A stretch of DNA of 51,010 nucleotides from a virus, in the IMG/VR virus record IMGVR_UViG_3300043219_000087, positions 1 to 51,010 of that record. One strand, given 5' to 3'. The notes under the pieces are model-generated. The model was not told where the DNA came from and ran no database searches. It worked only from the letters and a program-made list of their open reading frames with translations. Within the stretch, counting starts at the first letter, position 1. Each line of letters starts with the position of its first letter. Below, one piece after another: positions 38,886 to 46,275 of this stretch. A program made the translations under genes and the position numbers.

Positions 38886-40885
38886 TTACAATACCTTTCA
38901 CTTAACTGTCCCTCCACTGTTATAGGCAGACCAGATGCCCAGTCCGGTATAATTTCCATAATCTTAATCGCTTCAGCCAAATCTTCTTCGGCTGTTTCTT
39001 TGGGCAAAACCAATACATTCTCATCGTGCACATGGAGTGCAACCCAGAAACCAGCCTGGTCCAACCGCAATATAGACTCAGCCAGGATGTCACGCGATTC
39101 AGACTGGATAATGTTCTCTACTAAATACCCACCCCAAATCCCTTTGGCATATTTATAGGACAAGTCACCCTTGCCTGTTACCTTAGCACCTGGATACCTG
39201 ATGTATCTGCCAGATGGCAGTTCAATAAATGTAGCGTGATCTTTGTGATAGAATCTAAGGTTGTCGTTCACAATGCGTTCTTCACTTTTGAACTTAGTGA
39301 CAAATCGCCATGCTTTTTCAACGTCACGCCAGAACTCTGGTATTTTTGAGTATTTTGTACGGTAAAGTTTAATTAGTTTATCAATAAATTCCCAATTATA
39401 TTTTCCTGAGTCAAAGAACGGCCTGAGTGACGGGTTGATGTAACAGTTTGCATAAAATTTAAGTGAACCCATGCCATATCCACAACCAAGTATAGCATCT
39501 TTGCCAAAACCGCGTCTGAGTTGATACAAGTCGCGTAGTGGTTTGGGGTCTGTATCTCTTGGTTTTCTGACATGAGCCTTAAATAGCTCTGTTGCAAATG
39601 CGGAATAGATGTCAGCACCTGTAGCAAACATCGCAGTAAGGTCGTCTTGTCCGGCCTGCCAAGCTAAGTTGCGAGCCTCGATAGCTGCAAAGTCAGGGAT
39701 GCCCAAAATACACCCTATGGGAGCTTTATATATCTGCCGCACTTCAGAAATCAAAGGGTGTGTGCCCCTGCCAGCACGACCGCGACCACCCATGTTATGC
39801 TGATTAATCCCGCCAACACCACCCCACCGCCACGTTTTGCCGCGACAGTAGCCCAGTTGACCGCTCATCATGCCGCCTCTGGCTTTGGCCTGAAGCACAG
39901 TGTTTTTCACCTTTTTGATGTGTCCAGGCCAACCACCCACAGCTACTTTGGCTTCAGCTAATACACGAATTTCTTCAATGGGATTGTGCAGCAATTCTTC
40001 CATCGCTTGATCGGTTTTTGCAAGTGCCGGAATTAATTTGTTCTTGTCATTTTTCTTCATCGGCAATTTCTCACCGTGCTTCTCAAGAATCGCCTTAAAC
40101 ATGGGCACGAATATGGTGGGCTTTGATATATCATCGTGTCCAAAATCCTCACCAACTACTTTACCTGCACGCGTAATTGCAGCAGCTAACTCCAACAGCA
40201 TTCTTTGTTGCACTATACCGGCACGCGGAATATCAATCTCAAATGATTCATTCAAGAACATGTGGAGCGTGTGTGTGGCAAGTGGTATCTCAATTTCAGG
40301 CCGGGCCATAATTGCTGGGAGCATAACCTGTATTAGAAACTTAGTTATATCAATGTCGCCACCGCAATATTCTGACATCTTTTTATAATCTATGTCCTTA
40401 GCGTGAACACCTTTGAACTGGTTGGTGTCACCCTTTGACACAGGTGCCCCCCACTCGTTGCCCATCTTATCCAAACTATGCGGGGCTTTAGGATCGTGCA
40501 TATTGCCCAGGTCCAGCAAATCAACTGTGTACTTGGGCACAATGCCAAACCTTTTCTGAAGAATCAGACAATCAAACTTCAGGTTCTGACCAGCCAACGT
40601 GACCTTCTCAAACTCAAGTCCATAAGCTATCCGTGCAGCATCAAAGTATCGCTGCAATTCATCAGGCTTAAAAAAATTAGTTGGGCCAACAGTACCAGTG
40701 TCACTAATGAATGCGTCACCCATTCCAGTAAATTCAAACCTGTCATCACACACGTACTCAATAAGTGAAATTGAATCTTTGAATTTTCCCATACGGTAGC
40801 CGACAGCAAAAAAGCTCTCAAAATCAAGCACTAATGTTGCGGCAGGGTAACCGGCTTGAATTAGGATTTCTTGGAATGGTTTCAT
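38882..40885 (-). CDS. family A DNA polymerase with 3'-5' exonuclease (667 aa)
   Basis: Proofreading motifs are all visible: Exo I LDFES (Asp21, Glu23), Exo II NLKFD (Asp105) and Exo III YCGGD (Tyr173, Asp177). Polymerase motif A is DFAAIEAR (398-405). Motif B is RRGFGKDAILGCGYG (457-471). Motif C is HVHDE (618-622). There is no 5' nuclease domain. Phage polymerases with DFAAIEAR are replicative. The neighbouring primase-helicase and deoxynucleotide enzymes support that. The ribosome site is GGAGAACAATAAA. Confidence 0.92.
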   Translation of the reverse strand: MKPFQEILIQAGYPAATLVLDFESFFAVGYRMGKFKDSISLIEYVCDDRFEFTGMGDAFISDTGTVGPTNFFKPDELQRYFDAARIAYGLEFEKVTLAGQNLKFDCLILQKRFGIVPKYTVDLLDLGNMHDPKAPHSLDKMGNEWGAPVSKGDTNQFKGVHAKDIDYKKMSEYCGGDIDITKFLIQVMLPAIMARPEIEIPLATHTLHMFLNESFEIDIPRAGIVQQRMLLELAAAITRAGKVVGEDFGHDDISKPTIFVPMFKAILEKHGEKLPMKKNDKNKLIPALAKTDQAMEELLHNPIEEIRVLAEAKVAVGGWPGHIKKVKNTVLQAKARGGMMSGQLGYCRGKTWRWGGVGGINQHNMGGRGRAGRGTHPLISEVRQIYKAPIGCILGIPDFAAIEARNLAWQAGQDDLTAMFATGADIYSAFATELFKAHVRKPRDTDPKPLRDLYQLRRGFGKDAILGCGYGMGSLKFYANCYINPSLRPFFDSGKYNWEFIDKLIKLYRTKYSKIPEFWRDVEKAWRFVTKFKSEERIVNDNLRFYHKDHATFIELPSGRYIRYPGAKVTGKGDLSYKYAKGIWGGYLVENIIQSESRDILAESILRLDQAGFWVALHVHDENVLVLPKETAEEDLAEAIKIMEIIPDWASGLPITVEGQLSERYCK

Positions 40886-40886
40886 T

Positions 40887-41114
40887 TTATTGTTCTCCGT
40901 TACAATCAGGGCAGGGTTTGCTGCAGGGCAAATCTCCTGGGGATAATTCCTGAAAATATTGGGATTCTATTTGGTTGGTGCCCTTGCAGGTCTCGCAGGG
41001 AAGGAGGGCGAGGGCTTCCTCCATAGAATCAATAGTGTCAAAACAGCAATGATCTTCCTGTAATTTTTGAATCGCTGATTGGAGAAGTTGGCGAATTTGG
41101 GCGGCGTTTTTCAT
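40887..41114 (-). CDS. DnaJ-like zinc-finger microprotein (75 aa)
   Basis: The N-terminal half is a helix (MKNAAQIRQLLQSAIQKLQED). The C-terminal half holds PCETCKGTNQ and PCPDCNGEQ, the CxxCxG pairs of DnaJ-type fingers. The start overlaps the preceding stop (TGATG), and it ends just before the polymerase. It may bind a replication partner through its zinc finger. Confidence 0.65.
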   Translation of the reverse strand: MKNAAQIRQLLQSAIQKLQEDHCCFDTIDSMEEALALLPCETCKGTNQIESQYFQELSPGDLPCSKPCPDCNGEQ

Positions 41115-41587
41115 CAAGTCAACCCATAACCTTTCTGCAATCCCAAATAGTATCCATTCCGGTCATCACCCTTAACCTTAAAATTCTTCAATCCGTTCGC
41201 ACCCAACGCCCGAAGCCCTGCAAGTTGTGATGTAATTTCCTTTTCTTCAACCTGACCTGCTTCAAACTGGTGAAGATAGTACACCAACACTACCGCAGTG
41301 AACATAATACAATCATGCTTCTTAGTAGAGCGGCATCTGGGGGTCGCTGAAAGGCGTTTGTGTGCCCCCCATTCAAATGCCGCACTTACTTCAGTATGTT
41401 TTTCAATCTGACCATGTAGCAACATTAAGTCTCTGGACAGAGTGCCATTGACCAAAACCAACTGCCGCAGTGCCAGGATTGCTTCCCTGATTTCTTGTTT
41501 GTAGCATTTTACTAAGTCGCCCCGTGTTATGTCTGGGACATCAAGTTCAAAGTCTTCTGATTTATTTACTTTTGGCGGTCCAGCCAT
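41114..41587 (-). CDS. hypothetical replication-region protein (157 aa)
   Basis: Located between a small acidic protein and the zinc-finger microprotein, with overlaps on both sides and a strong site AAGGAGGATGACTG. The product is helical (YKQEIREAILALRQLVLVNG) with a basic middle (TPRCRSTKKHDC) and ends with a GYYLGLQKGYGLT strand. No known family seen. Context suggests a replication or nucleotide role. Confidence 0.65.
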   Translation of the reverse strand: MAGPPKVNKSEDFELDVPDITRGDLVKCYKQEIREAILALRQLVLVNGTLSRDLMLLHGQIEKHTEVSAAFEWGAHKRLSATPRCRSTKKHDCIMFTAVVLVYYLHQFEAGQVEEKEITSQLAGLRALGANGLKNFKVKGDDRNGYYLGLQKGYGLT

Positions 41588-41730
41588 CAGTCATCCTCCT
41601 TTTCAAACTCGTTTTCTTCGCCCCAGTATCCTACAAGAGCATCAAAGCATATATCTCTATCTGTTTCTTGCACAAATGATGCTATTCTTTTTCTTGTTTT
41701 GGGGACAGCAACAGTTATATGATATTCCAT
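41587..41730 (-). CDS. small acidic protein (47 aa)
   Basis: MEYHITVAVPKTRKRIASF begins a short strand-helix protein with an acidic end (EENEFEKEDD). The start follows AGGAGGTAAC nine bases after the metallophosphoesterase gene, and its stop overlaps the next start. The form suggests a small partner protein; function unknown. Confidence 0.55.
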   Translation of the reverse strand: MEYHITVAVPKTRKRIASFVQETDRDICFDALVGYWGEENEFEKEDD

Positions 41731-41738
41731 GTTACCTC

Positions 41739-42431
41739 CTAAAAATTACTATCATGATATTTCTCCCCGCGTCCACATGGCATGGGTTCAATGTATGGTA
41801 CGCCGTCAATGATAACAGCGGCACTAATAATGCTTCGCTGTTTGTTGTGTTTACTATAAGCAAATGCCATAGCTTTATCATCAATACCGCACCCTGTGTC
41901 GCAAGCAAAAATCCGCTGTTTGGGGTTCGCGTACCACTTAATGCCTGATGCAGAGTGATTATGTCCGAGCACACAAGACATGAGCATTTTGCGAACCGCG
42001 TTGCATGCTGGATATACACCGCCTTGTCCAGTACCGTGATAATAATACACGTTGTCAATTACGTGGTCCCACTTCCAGTCCCACCCAGGCGTGCCCCAGT
42101 CTTTTTCAAAACTCGGCAATCTACTTTCTGAAATGCCCACAGTGCTGGCTAAACGAATCAATCGTTCATCGTGGTTTCCTATTGTTACTACTGCGTCTGG
42201 AAAACGCTTATACCACCTGGCTACAGCTTCTTTCGTCAACTCGTATTCTAATTTTGATCCAGGCATATCTGGGTGTTTCATGTGGAATGAGACATTGTGT
42301 GATTCCACAACATCACCAATGAGCACTACTTTATCACAATCATATTCTTCATAAAGATCGCAACAAAATTGAAAGTATCCAAGTCGCTCCCAACGAAGAT
42401 GAAGATCGCCTATTGCTAAAACTCTCGCCAT
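41739..42431 (-). CDS. metallophosphoesterase (230 aa)
   Basis: The calcineurin-like motifs are in order: GDLHLRW (8-14), LIGDVVES (37-44), TIGNHDER (83-90) and LGHNH nearer the C-terminus. The first motif ends in H-L rather than the usual H-G. Family members cleave phosphate diesters or monoesters, including nucleotides and DNA ends. The start follows CTGGAGGAAATATA. It sits next to the HAD nucleotidase, so a nucleotide-processing or DNA-end role is likely. Confidence 0.85.
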   Translation of the reverse strand: MARVLAIGDLHLRWERLGYFQFCCDLYEEYDCDKVVLIGDVVESHNVSFHMKHPDMPGSKLEYELTKEAVARWYKRFPDAVVTIGNHDERLIRLASTVGISESRLPSFEKDWGTPGWDWKWDHVIDNVYYYHGTGQGGVYPACNAVRKMLMSCVLGHNHSASGIKWYANPKQRIFACDTGCGIDDKAMAFAYSKHNKQRSIISAAVIIDGVPYIEPMPCGRGEKYHDSNF

Positions 42432-42958
42432 TATATTTCCTCCAGTTCTTCTAACACGTAATTCAATGTGTTGTCACTCTCTGTGTGTAGTGAGTTCCAC
42501 ATTCGCGGGACTAATATAATTTTTCCTCCAGCAGCATAAAAATCTGCTGTGTTATCCCCGTTGTCATCAATTAGCAACCTATCAGGCGTAGCAAACAATG
42601 ACTTTGATGCCGGGGTTATGATGGTTCGCTTTTCAAAACCGGGATAGTATTTGCTCAACCACTCTAATTTGCCACTGTATGATTCCACACTGGGCATGGG
42701 TGTTGTGAGAAAATAAATCTGTTTTTTTCCAAACTTGCAGAGCACTGCATTAAAAATATCAAACCCATCTTTAGTACGAGGAAGATTGGCCCAGAAATCA
42801 TGGGTGCAAATATTATTAACCATTTCAAATGTCACCCCATGCCAGTCTTCCCAGAATAACCATTTTTTTGTTGTTTCAGCAGTTGGCCGATCTAACGCGT
42901 TGCACACTCCCTGTCGAAAATCAGCCAACACACCGTCAACATCAAGAAACACTTTCAT
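42431..42958 (-). CDS. HAD-type 5'(3')-deoxyribonucleotidase-like protein (175 aa)
   Basis: The start at 42958 follows TTTTGGAGGAAAATGTA; the upstream extension in frame is not used. MKVFLDVDGVLADFR carries the DxDG catalytic pair (Asp6, Asp8). FLTTPMPS is the second HAD motif and LLIDDNGDNTADF the acidic third. The motif set matches phage and mitochondrial 5'(3')-deoxyribonucleotidases, which dephosphorylate dNMPs. It likely adjusts the dNTP pool. Confidence 0.85.
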   Translation of the reverse strand: MKVFLDVDGVLADFRQGVCNALDRPTAETTKKWLFWEDWHGVTFEMVNNICTHDFWANLPRTKDGFDIFNAVLCKFGKKQIYFLTTPMPSVESYSGKLEWLSKYYPGFEKRTIITPASKSLFATPDRLLIDDNGDNTADFYAAGGKIILVPRMWNSLHTESDNTLNYVLEELEEI

Positions 42959-43104
42959 TACATTTTCCTCCAAAACACAAGCATCTGTACTATTCCCAGC
43001 AAAATGGACGCAACACCGCTTCGCCAATGTCGGGCAAAAAGGTCACACGCACCGAGGCCAAAAAATGAACCTACCATCATGCAGAAAAATAATATTCTAA
43101 ACAT
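42958..43104 (-). CDS. small two-span membrane protein (48 aa)
   Basis: Between the diphosphohydrolase-like and nucleotidase genes, with TAATG overlaps on both sides and site GGAGGAAAGTA. MFRILFFCMMVGSFFGLG is a first span and VASILLGIVQMLVFW a second, with an arginine- and histidine-rich loop between. This is holin-like in size but placed in a replication block. It may tether the enzymes to the membrane or be a lysis candidate. Confidence 0.55.
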   Translation of the reverse strand: MFRILFFCMMVGSFFGLGACDLFARHWRSGVASILLGIVQMLVFWRKM

Positions 43105-43550
43105 TACTTTCCTCCTATTTCATGGTCAACTTCAGTGAAGGGTGGTACACAGTCTGGATACTTTTCAATCACGGTTGCCACTGCTGGATTATTCCTCATT
43201 AGTTTATTAGCATGTGGATAGCGTGGTGGCCTATCATCAATCCAGTTTTCCATCATCATTGAATCACGCACAACAGCTATACATGCCATAGCTTTTGCAA
43301 GGTGGTGAAGCCCGCTAACAGGATCAACATCTTCACCTTCCCACCACGCTGTTAAGTGCCCCATTGCGGCATCATAATAAACTGAAGCTTTGACACCCAT
43401 CACTCTATAGTTGTGGCGACCATACTTCCTTGCTCCTTCTAACATAGCCAACGCTACTTCATACATCGGCCCAGTAGGAAGCGTGGACAGTGGTGCCTTT
43501 TTAATACCAAGTGCGTCTTTTGGGTTGGTTGGTTTAGTTTCTGGATTCAT
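43104..43550 (-). CDS. dATP/dGTP diphosphohydrolase-like protein (DUF5664 type, 148 aa)
   Basis: The signature is NPKDALGIKKAPLSTLP (9-25), GARKYGRHNYR (39-49), YYDAAMGHLTAWWEGEDVDP and GLHHLAKAMACIA (60-93), with HLTAWWEGE resembling the metal-binding ExxE region of MazG-like all-helical enzymes. The family hydrolyses dATP or dGTP to the monophosphate and pyrophosphate. In 2-aminoadenine phages a member (MazZ) feeds base Z synthesis, but no PurZ is seen here, so a general purine pool role is likelier. Strong site: CAGGAGATAAAG. Confidence 0.75.
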   Translation of the reverse strand: MNPETKPTNPKDALGIKKAPLSTLPTGPMYEVALAMLEGARKYGRHNYRVMGVKASVYYDAAMGHLTAWWEGEDVDPVSGLHHLAKAMACIAVVRDSMMMENWIDDRPPRYPHANKLMRNNPAVATVIEKYPDCVPPFTEVDHEIGGK

Positions 43551-43622
43551 CTTTATCTCCTGTCAATTTCTTAACCTCTTGTTTTATCCACGCTTCATTG
43601 ATTCGGGTCAAATCCTGACTAA

Positions 43623-43919
43623 TTATGCTGGCAGGTCTGACCCCGAACAAAAAAGATGCGGAAAAACCCGCCTCAGTTTTTGCATTCTCCATTTGATTTC
43701 GTCTCTTGAAATATCCAGGTGCTGTGTGAGTTCGTCGTAAGTAAGTGCGTTATGACTTGCCCAATTCACATAAATCACAACATCTATTTTAGACAAGCCC
43801 AGGTCGCACAGCCGCTCGTATAGTTCCTCGTCTGCCTCCATGTAGGTTGTGTCAAGCATTTCGGCTGCTGTCTGGACTGTAGCTTCGTATGGTTTTATTA
43901 ATGGCAGTATTGCCGACAT
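43623..43919 (-). CDS. helix-turn-helix protein (98 aa)
   Basis: The C-terminal half (NALTYDELTQHLDISRDEIKWRMQKLRRVFPHLF) has a clear helix-turn-helix of the sigma-region-4 or winged-helix type. The N-terminal half is helical and acidic. The start is behind GGGAGGACATTTTA. As a small DNA-binding protein early in the replication block it is a candidate regulator, possibly of the late genes. Target unknown. Confidence 0.65.
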   Translation of the reverse strand: MSAILPLIKPYEATVQTAAEMLDTTYMEADEELYERLCDLGLSKIDVVIYVNWASHNALTYDELTQHLDISRDEIKWRMQKLRRVFPHLFCSGSDLPA

Positions 43920-44015
43920 TAAAATGTCCTCCCATAATACAATGAAAGTCTGTCATAACTACCCCAAAAACGGGGGTGACTAAAATATTTTTTCCACAAA
44001 CTGAAAATTTTTGGT

Positions 44016-44237
44016 TCAGTCTGTACTGGTGGTAACGGGTTTAACGGTTGTGACGATTGTAGCGATTGGTTGTTTGTGCCTTCGTCTGTCCCACAAGCTC
44101 TGGTGGGTGTAATCAAACTTCACTGCATTCCCATTGCTCCATTCATCAATATACCTGAACACAACCTGCGGCTGCTTGATGCGGTTGCCGAGGTTGGCTT
44201 TCTTTTGAGCATCAGCGATTGCTTGTGTCCTGGTCAT
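44016..44237 (-). CDS. small protein with a repeat-derived C-terminus (73 aa)
   Basis: MTRTQAIADAQKKANLGNRI begins a protein with a strand-rich middle (QVVFRYIDEWSNGNAV). The last 17 residues (PIATIVTTVKPVTTSTD) are encoded by a GTTGTGACGATTGTAGCG repeat, a member of the hub's repeat family. The repeat has either been captured as coding sequence or serves as a binding site overlapping the gene. Site: GTGGAGTTTAAA. Confidence 0.6.
   Translation of the reverse strand: MTRTQAIADAQKKANLGNRIKQPQVVFRYIDEWSNGNAVKFDYTHQSLWDRRRHKQPIATIVTTVKPVTTSTD
44046..44069. repeat. GTTGTAACGATT-family repeat inside a gene
   Basis: The 24 bases match the hub repeat unit except for a few G/A changes (GTTGTGACGATTGTAGCGAT). 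It is far from the hub, inside the 3' end of the 73-codon gene. It could be an additional binding site or a transposed copy. Confidence 0.65.
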
Positions 44238-44377
44238 TTTAAACTCCACGCTGCACATGTTTTTGCGTAATCTTGCCCCGTATGCCATCCAGCTTGAATG
44301 TATGCGAATACAAAACCACAAAGCATTGGCACAATACAAACCACAAAAACGATGCTGTCTATTAAGCGTCTTTTCAT
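44234..44377 (-). CDS. small one-span membrane protein (47 aa)
   Basis: MKRRLIDSIVFVVCIVPMLCG leads into one transmembrane helix, followed by an extracytoplasmic or periplasmic tail (AGWHTGQDYAKTCAAWS). The ribosome site is ATGGAGAATTGAA, and its stop overlaps the next start (ATGA). A host-membrane effector or holin-like factor is possible; no family recognised. Confidence 0.55.
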   Translation of the reverse strand: MKRRLIDSIVFVVCIVPMLCGFVFAYIQAGWHTGQDYAKTCAAWSLK

Positions 44378-44398
44378 TTCAATTCTCCATTTCAAAGT

Positions 44399-44554
44399 TT
44401 AACCCGAAGATGCAGTTAAAAATTTGTGCATGACTAATTCAACTTCTGTAAGCATTTGATATATGAATTCCTGTTCTGGAATTCCTTCAGTTTGATAAAA
44501 ACTTACATGCCACCCATTGATTGTTTCTGTGATTGTTACTATTCTCTTATTCAT
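44399..44554 (-). CDS. hypothetical protein (51 aa)
   Basis: MNKRIVTITETINGWHVSFYQ begins a strand-rich N-terminus followed by a helix (EFIYQMLTEVELVMHKFL). The start follows AGAGGAACTTAAAT. The protein is small, uncharged overall and unknown. It is one of a run of early genes likely made soon after infection. Confidence 0.5.
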   Translation of the reverse strand: MNKRIVTITETINGWHVSFYQTEGIPEQEFIYQMLTEVELVMHKFLTASSG

Positions 44555-44588
44555 ATTTAAGTTCCTCTACTCTGCTAACTGGTTAATA

Positions 44589-44777
44589 TTAGTTTTCAAG
44601 CAAATCTGCGGCCTGCGATCTTGTAGCAAACCCCACAGTTCTGCCATAATAATTATACATGATAGGATCGTCACCCTCACGCGGCCTGCGGTGGCGATGT
44701 TTCCAGGCGTTGAACATTCCGGTGCTGCTTTCTGAAGTCCATGCCAAACGCTCTGTATTTGAATACATTTTTAACAT
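44589..44777 (-). CDS. small tyrosine-rich protein (62 aa)
   Basis: The start at 44777 follows TGAGGTAAATA. The product (MLKMYSNTERLAWTSESS ... YYGRTVGFATRSQAADLLEN) shows the phage-typical end GFATRSQAADLLE, like a conserved short helix after a strand. Function unknown. Confidence 0.55.
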   Translation of the reverse strand: MLKMYSNTERLAWTSESSTGMFNAWKHRHRRPREGDDPIMYNYYGRTVGFATRSQAADLLEN

Positions 44778-44780
44778 TAT

Positions 44781-45005
44781 TTACCTCACTTTCTTGATAA
44801 TCCGTTTTGGTCTGTTTTTGCTGTTCAGTTCAACTTGATAAATTTCTTGTTTTGTCGCCGCCGTAATATGCCGATATTTTCTTTTGTCTTGCCTTGCTGT
44901 TTCGCGGGTTAGGAACACCGGTGCATCACTAAGTGTTTTACCGCCAGCATAAGCATTAGGCACACCATATAGCCTAATCACATAACCTATTTTCACCTTT
45001 TTCAT
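44781..45005 (-). CDS. small protein of the STRKTAR family (74 aa), paralogue
   Basis: With the start at 45005 (site AAAGGCGAGAAAG) it reads KIGYVIRLYGVPNAYAGG, then VFLTRETARQDKRKY and IYQVELNSKNRPKRIIKKVR. The C-terminal two thirds parallel the 31063-31278 product. The family is small and basic and may bind RNA or a host protein. Two copies in one phage suggest differentiated roles. Confidence 0.65.
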   Translation of the reverse strand: MKKVKIGYVIRLYGVPNAYAGGKTLSDAPVFLTRETARQDKRKYRHITAATKQEIYQVELNSKNRPKRIIKKVR

Positions 45006-45157
45006 CTTTCTCGCCTTTCCTTTTTTAACTTTTTTTCCAGTTCGTCCAACAGCTTGTCTCGATTCCAAGCTCCATGCCTACAAGTCCAATCATTCCAAAT
45101 TCGAGCAAATTGCAGGTGCATAATGCGTTTGCGTTCTATCGGTTTTATTCTAATCAT
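45002..45157 (-). CDS. small charged protein (51 aa)
   Basis: MIRIKPIERKRIMHLQFARIW is followed by WTCRHGAWNRDKLLDELEKKL. It is helical and strongly basic, with a single Cys-x-His pair. Start site GTGGAGGTATTAAA; its stop overlaps the next start (ATGA). Function unknown. Confidence 0.55.
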   Translation of the reverse strand: MIRIKPIERKRIMHLQFARIWNDWTCRHGAWNRDKLLDELEKKLKKERRER

Positions 45158-45306
45158 TTTAATACCTCCACAACCATAAATTTCGGATCACTAATAAATG
45201 TCATGTCCACCCGCAATGTAATCTGCTTTCCCTCAAACGCTGTTTTGAGCCTTGCGTTGTTGGGCAGTGAAATGACAGTTTTCTTTTTCACTTTTGGCGG
45301 TGGCAT
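45154..45306 (-). CDS. hypothetical protein (50 aa)
   Basis: MPPPKVKKKTVISLPNNARLK begins a small protein with a strand pair (ITLRVDMTFISDPKFMVVEV). The start follows GAAGGAGTAAA. Its end overlaps the next gene's start by 4 bases, and its GTGGAGG serves as that gene's ribosome site. No family seen. Confidence 0.55.
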   Translation of the reverse strand: MPPPKVKKKTVISLPNNARLKTAFEGKQITLRVDMTFISDPKFMVVEVLK

Positions 45307-45419
45307 TTTACTCCTTCAGTGGTAATCTTAGTTTCTTCAAATATGCCATGTCCCTGACAGTATTTGTTATTTCGCCACGTATCCTCTTTAATGGGTTTAC
45401 CACATATTTTACACTTCAT
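45288..45419 (-). CDS. mini zinc-ribbon protein (43 aa)
   Basis: MKCKICGKPIKED carries one CxxC pair, and a later Cys-x-x-His (CQGHG) completes a possible zinc site. The start follows GGGGGTGCCAGG. It overlaps the adjacent 50-codon gene by 19 bases. Short but with consistent features. Confidence 0.45.
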   Translation of the reverse strand: MKCKICGKPIKEDTWRNNKYCQGHGIFEETKITTEGVKCHRQK

Positions 45420-45616
45420 CCTGGCACCCCCTCACTCTTTGCATGACAAACCCCCTGTTCAATTAGTGCCGCAGCCGTCCGGCCAAACCAACCCTGTAGT
45501 GTCCAGCACATGCCAGTGTCGATTAGGTGCTGCCAAGCATCAATCTGCTCTTCTTCAGTGGCATTCTCACCACCGCAAAAACCTTCTGCTATAGATACTG
45601 CTGTGAAGTTATCCAT
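45416..45616 (-). CDS. small conserved phage-type protein (66 aa)
   Basis: The start at 45616 follows TTTTGGAGGATTAAA. EEEQIDAWQHLIDTGMCWTLQGWFGRTAAALIEQGVCHA is a recurrent form of small phage protein: a helix pair with the LQGWFGRTA core. Similar sequences occur in many unrelated phage genomes; the role is unknown. Its stop overlaps the next start by four bases. Confidence 0.7.
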   Translation of the reverse strand: MDNFTAVSIAEGFCGGENATEEEQIDAWQHLIDTGMCWTLQGWFGRTAAALIEQGVCHAKSEGVPG

Positions 45617-45644
45617 TTTAATCCTCCAAAACATTTATCATTAA

Positions 45645-45752
45645 CTACATAAAACCCCCGCTACCATTGTCTGAATTACTAATCCAGCCTAAAATCCAAC
45701 CAAACATAGCAAACCCACAGCACAATAACAGACACCATTCAATACTGATCAT
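45645..45752 (-). CDS. 35-aa membrane micropeptide
   Basis: MISIEWCLLLCCGFAMFGWILGW is a single hydrophobic span, followed by a polar glycine-rich tail. The start follows GGAGGTATATTAAA just after the neighbouring gene's stop. Short length limits confidence. Confidence 0.45.
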   Translation of the reverse strand: MISIEWCLLLCCGFAMFGWILGWISNSDNGSGGFM

Positions 45753-45753
45753 T

Positions 45754-45954
45754 TTAATATACCTCCATTTTGGTTATATAACCTGTTGACACTTCATTTG
45801 AACCATTTATTAAATAGAACGGAGTATAGTCATTAATAGTGTGCCCGATAACGTATCCAGCCCTTTTTAACGTCTTTGTGGCCTTTGCTTTTGTCTTGAA
45901 AACTTGTCGAACATTTCCAGTATTAGTTATGATCAGCCAAACATGCATTTTCAT
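45754..45954 (-). CDS. hypothetical protein (66 aa)
   Basis: MKMHVWLIITNTGNVRQVFK opens a strand, then helix TKAKATKTLKRAGYVIG and strands (YLINGSNEVSTGYITKMEVY). The fold layout (strand, helix, strand pair) is common in small early phage proteins. The ribosome site TTGGAGGATTAAG is strong. Function unknown. Confidence 0.6.
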   Translation of the reverse strand: MKMHVWLIITNTGNVRQVFKTKAKATKTLKRAGYVIGHTINDYTPFYLINGSNEVSTGYITKMEVY

Positions 45955-45971
45955 CTTAATCCTCCAATTCT

Positions 45972-46274
45972 TTAGAACGGCACAGTGGCATGTTGCCGCC
46001 GTGCATTCACTTCATTAGTCACGATCTCCAGATTCTCTTTTCGGCAGTCCAGTCTATCACGGTTAAGATGGTCCACCGTCAAATCCGAAAAGCAATACAT
46101 CACCAAACGATGCAGCCGTAAAGTCAAAACTCGATTCCCAACCCGCACACTGGTACACGGATATTCACCGTGTCTGCTATCTTTGGCAAACCAACTAAAC
46201 CGGCTTAGCCATTCATAATCTTCATTGTCTACCAGCACAAGGAAATCACGATTTGAGAGTTTTATTTCTCGCAT
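45972..46274 (-). CDS. HNH homing-type endonuclease (100 aa)
   Basis: The start at 46274 follows CGGAGCAAATAAC. MREIKLSNRDFLVLVDNEDYEW with FSWFAKDSRHGEYP is an N-terminal DNA-binding part. LHRLVMYCFSDLTVDHLNRDRLDCRKENLEIVT holds the HNH metal motif (His in LHRL, DHxNxD, then NLxIVT). Such genes are mobile, often free-standing in phages. It may cleave a target in related genomes and spread itself. Confidence 0.8.
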   Translation of the reverse strand: MREIKLSNRDFLVLVDNEDYEWLSRFSWFAKDSRHGEYPCTSVRVGNRVLTLRLHRLVMYCFSDLTVDHLNRDRLDCRKENLEIVTNEVNARRQHATVPF

Positions 46275-46275
46275 G

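Noticed and set aside
43104-43550. Evidence for a 2-aminoadenine (Z) genome
   Set aside because: A MazZ-like family member and a family A polymerase are present, but no PurZ (adenylosuccinate synthetase-like) and no HD-type DatZ were found, so the pathway is not supported.
43919-44116. 65-codon minus-strand frame
   Set aside because: It overlaps the better-supported 73-codon gene in another frame and has no ribosome site.
45972-46274. Larger mobile element around the HNH gene
   Set aside because: No flanking repeats, intron core or interrupted gene were seen; it appears to be a free-standing HNH gene.
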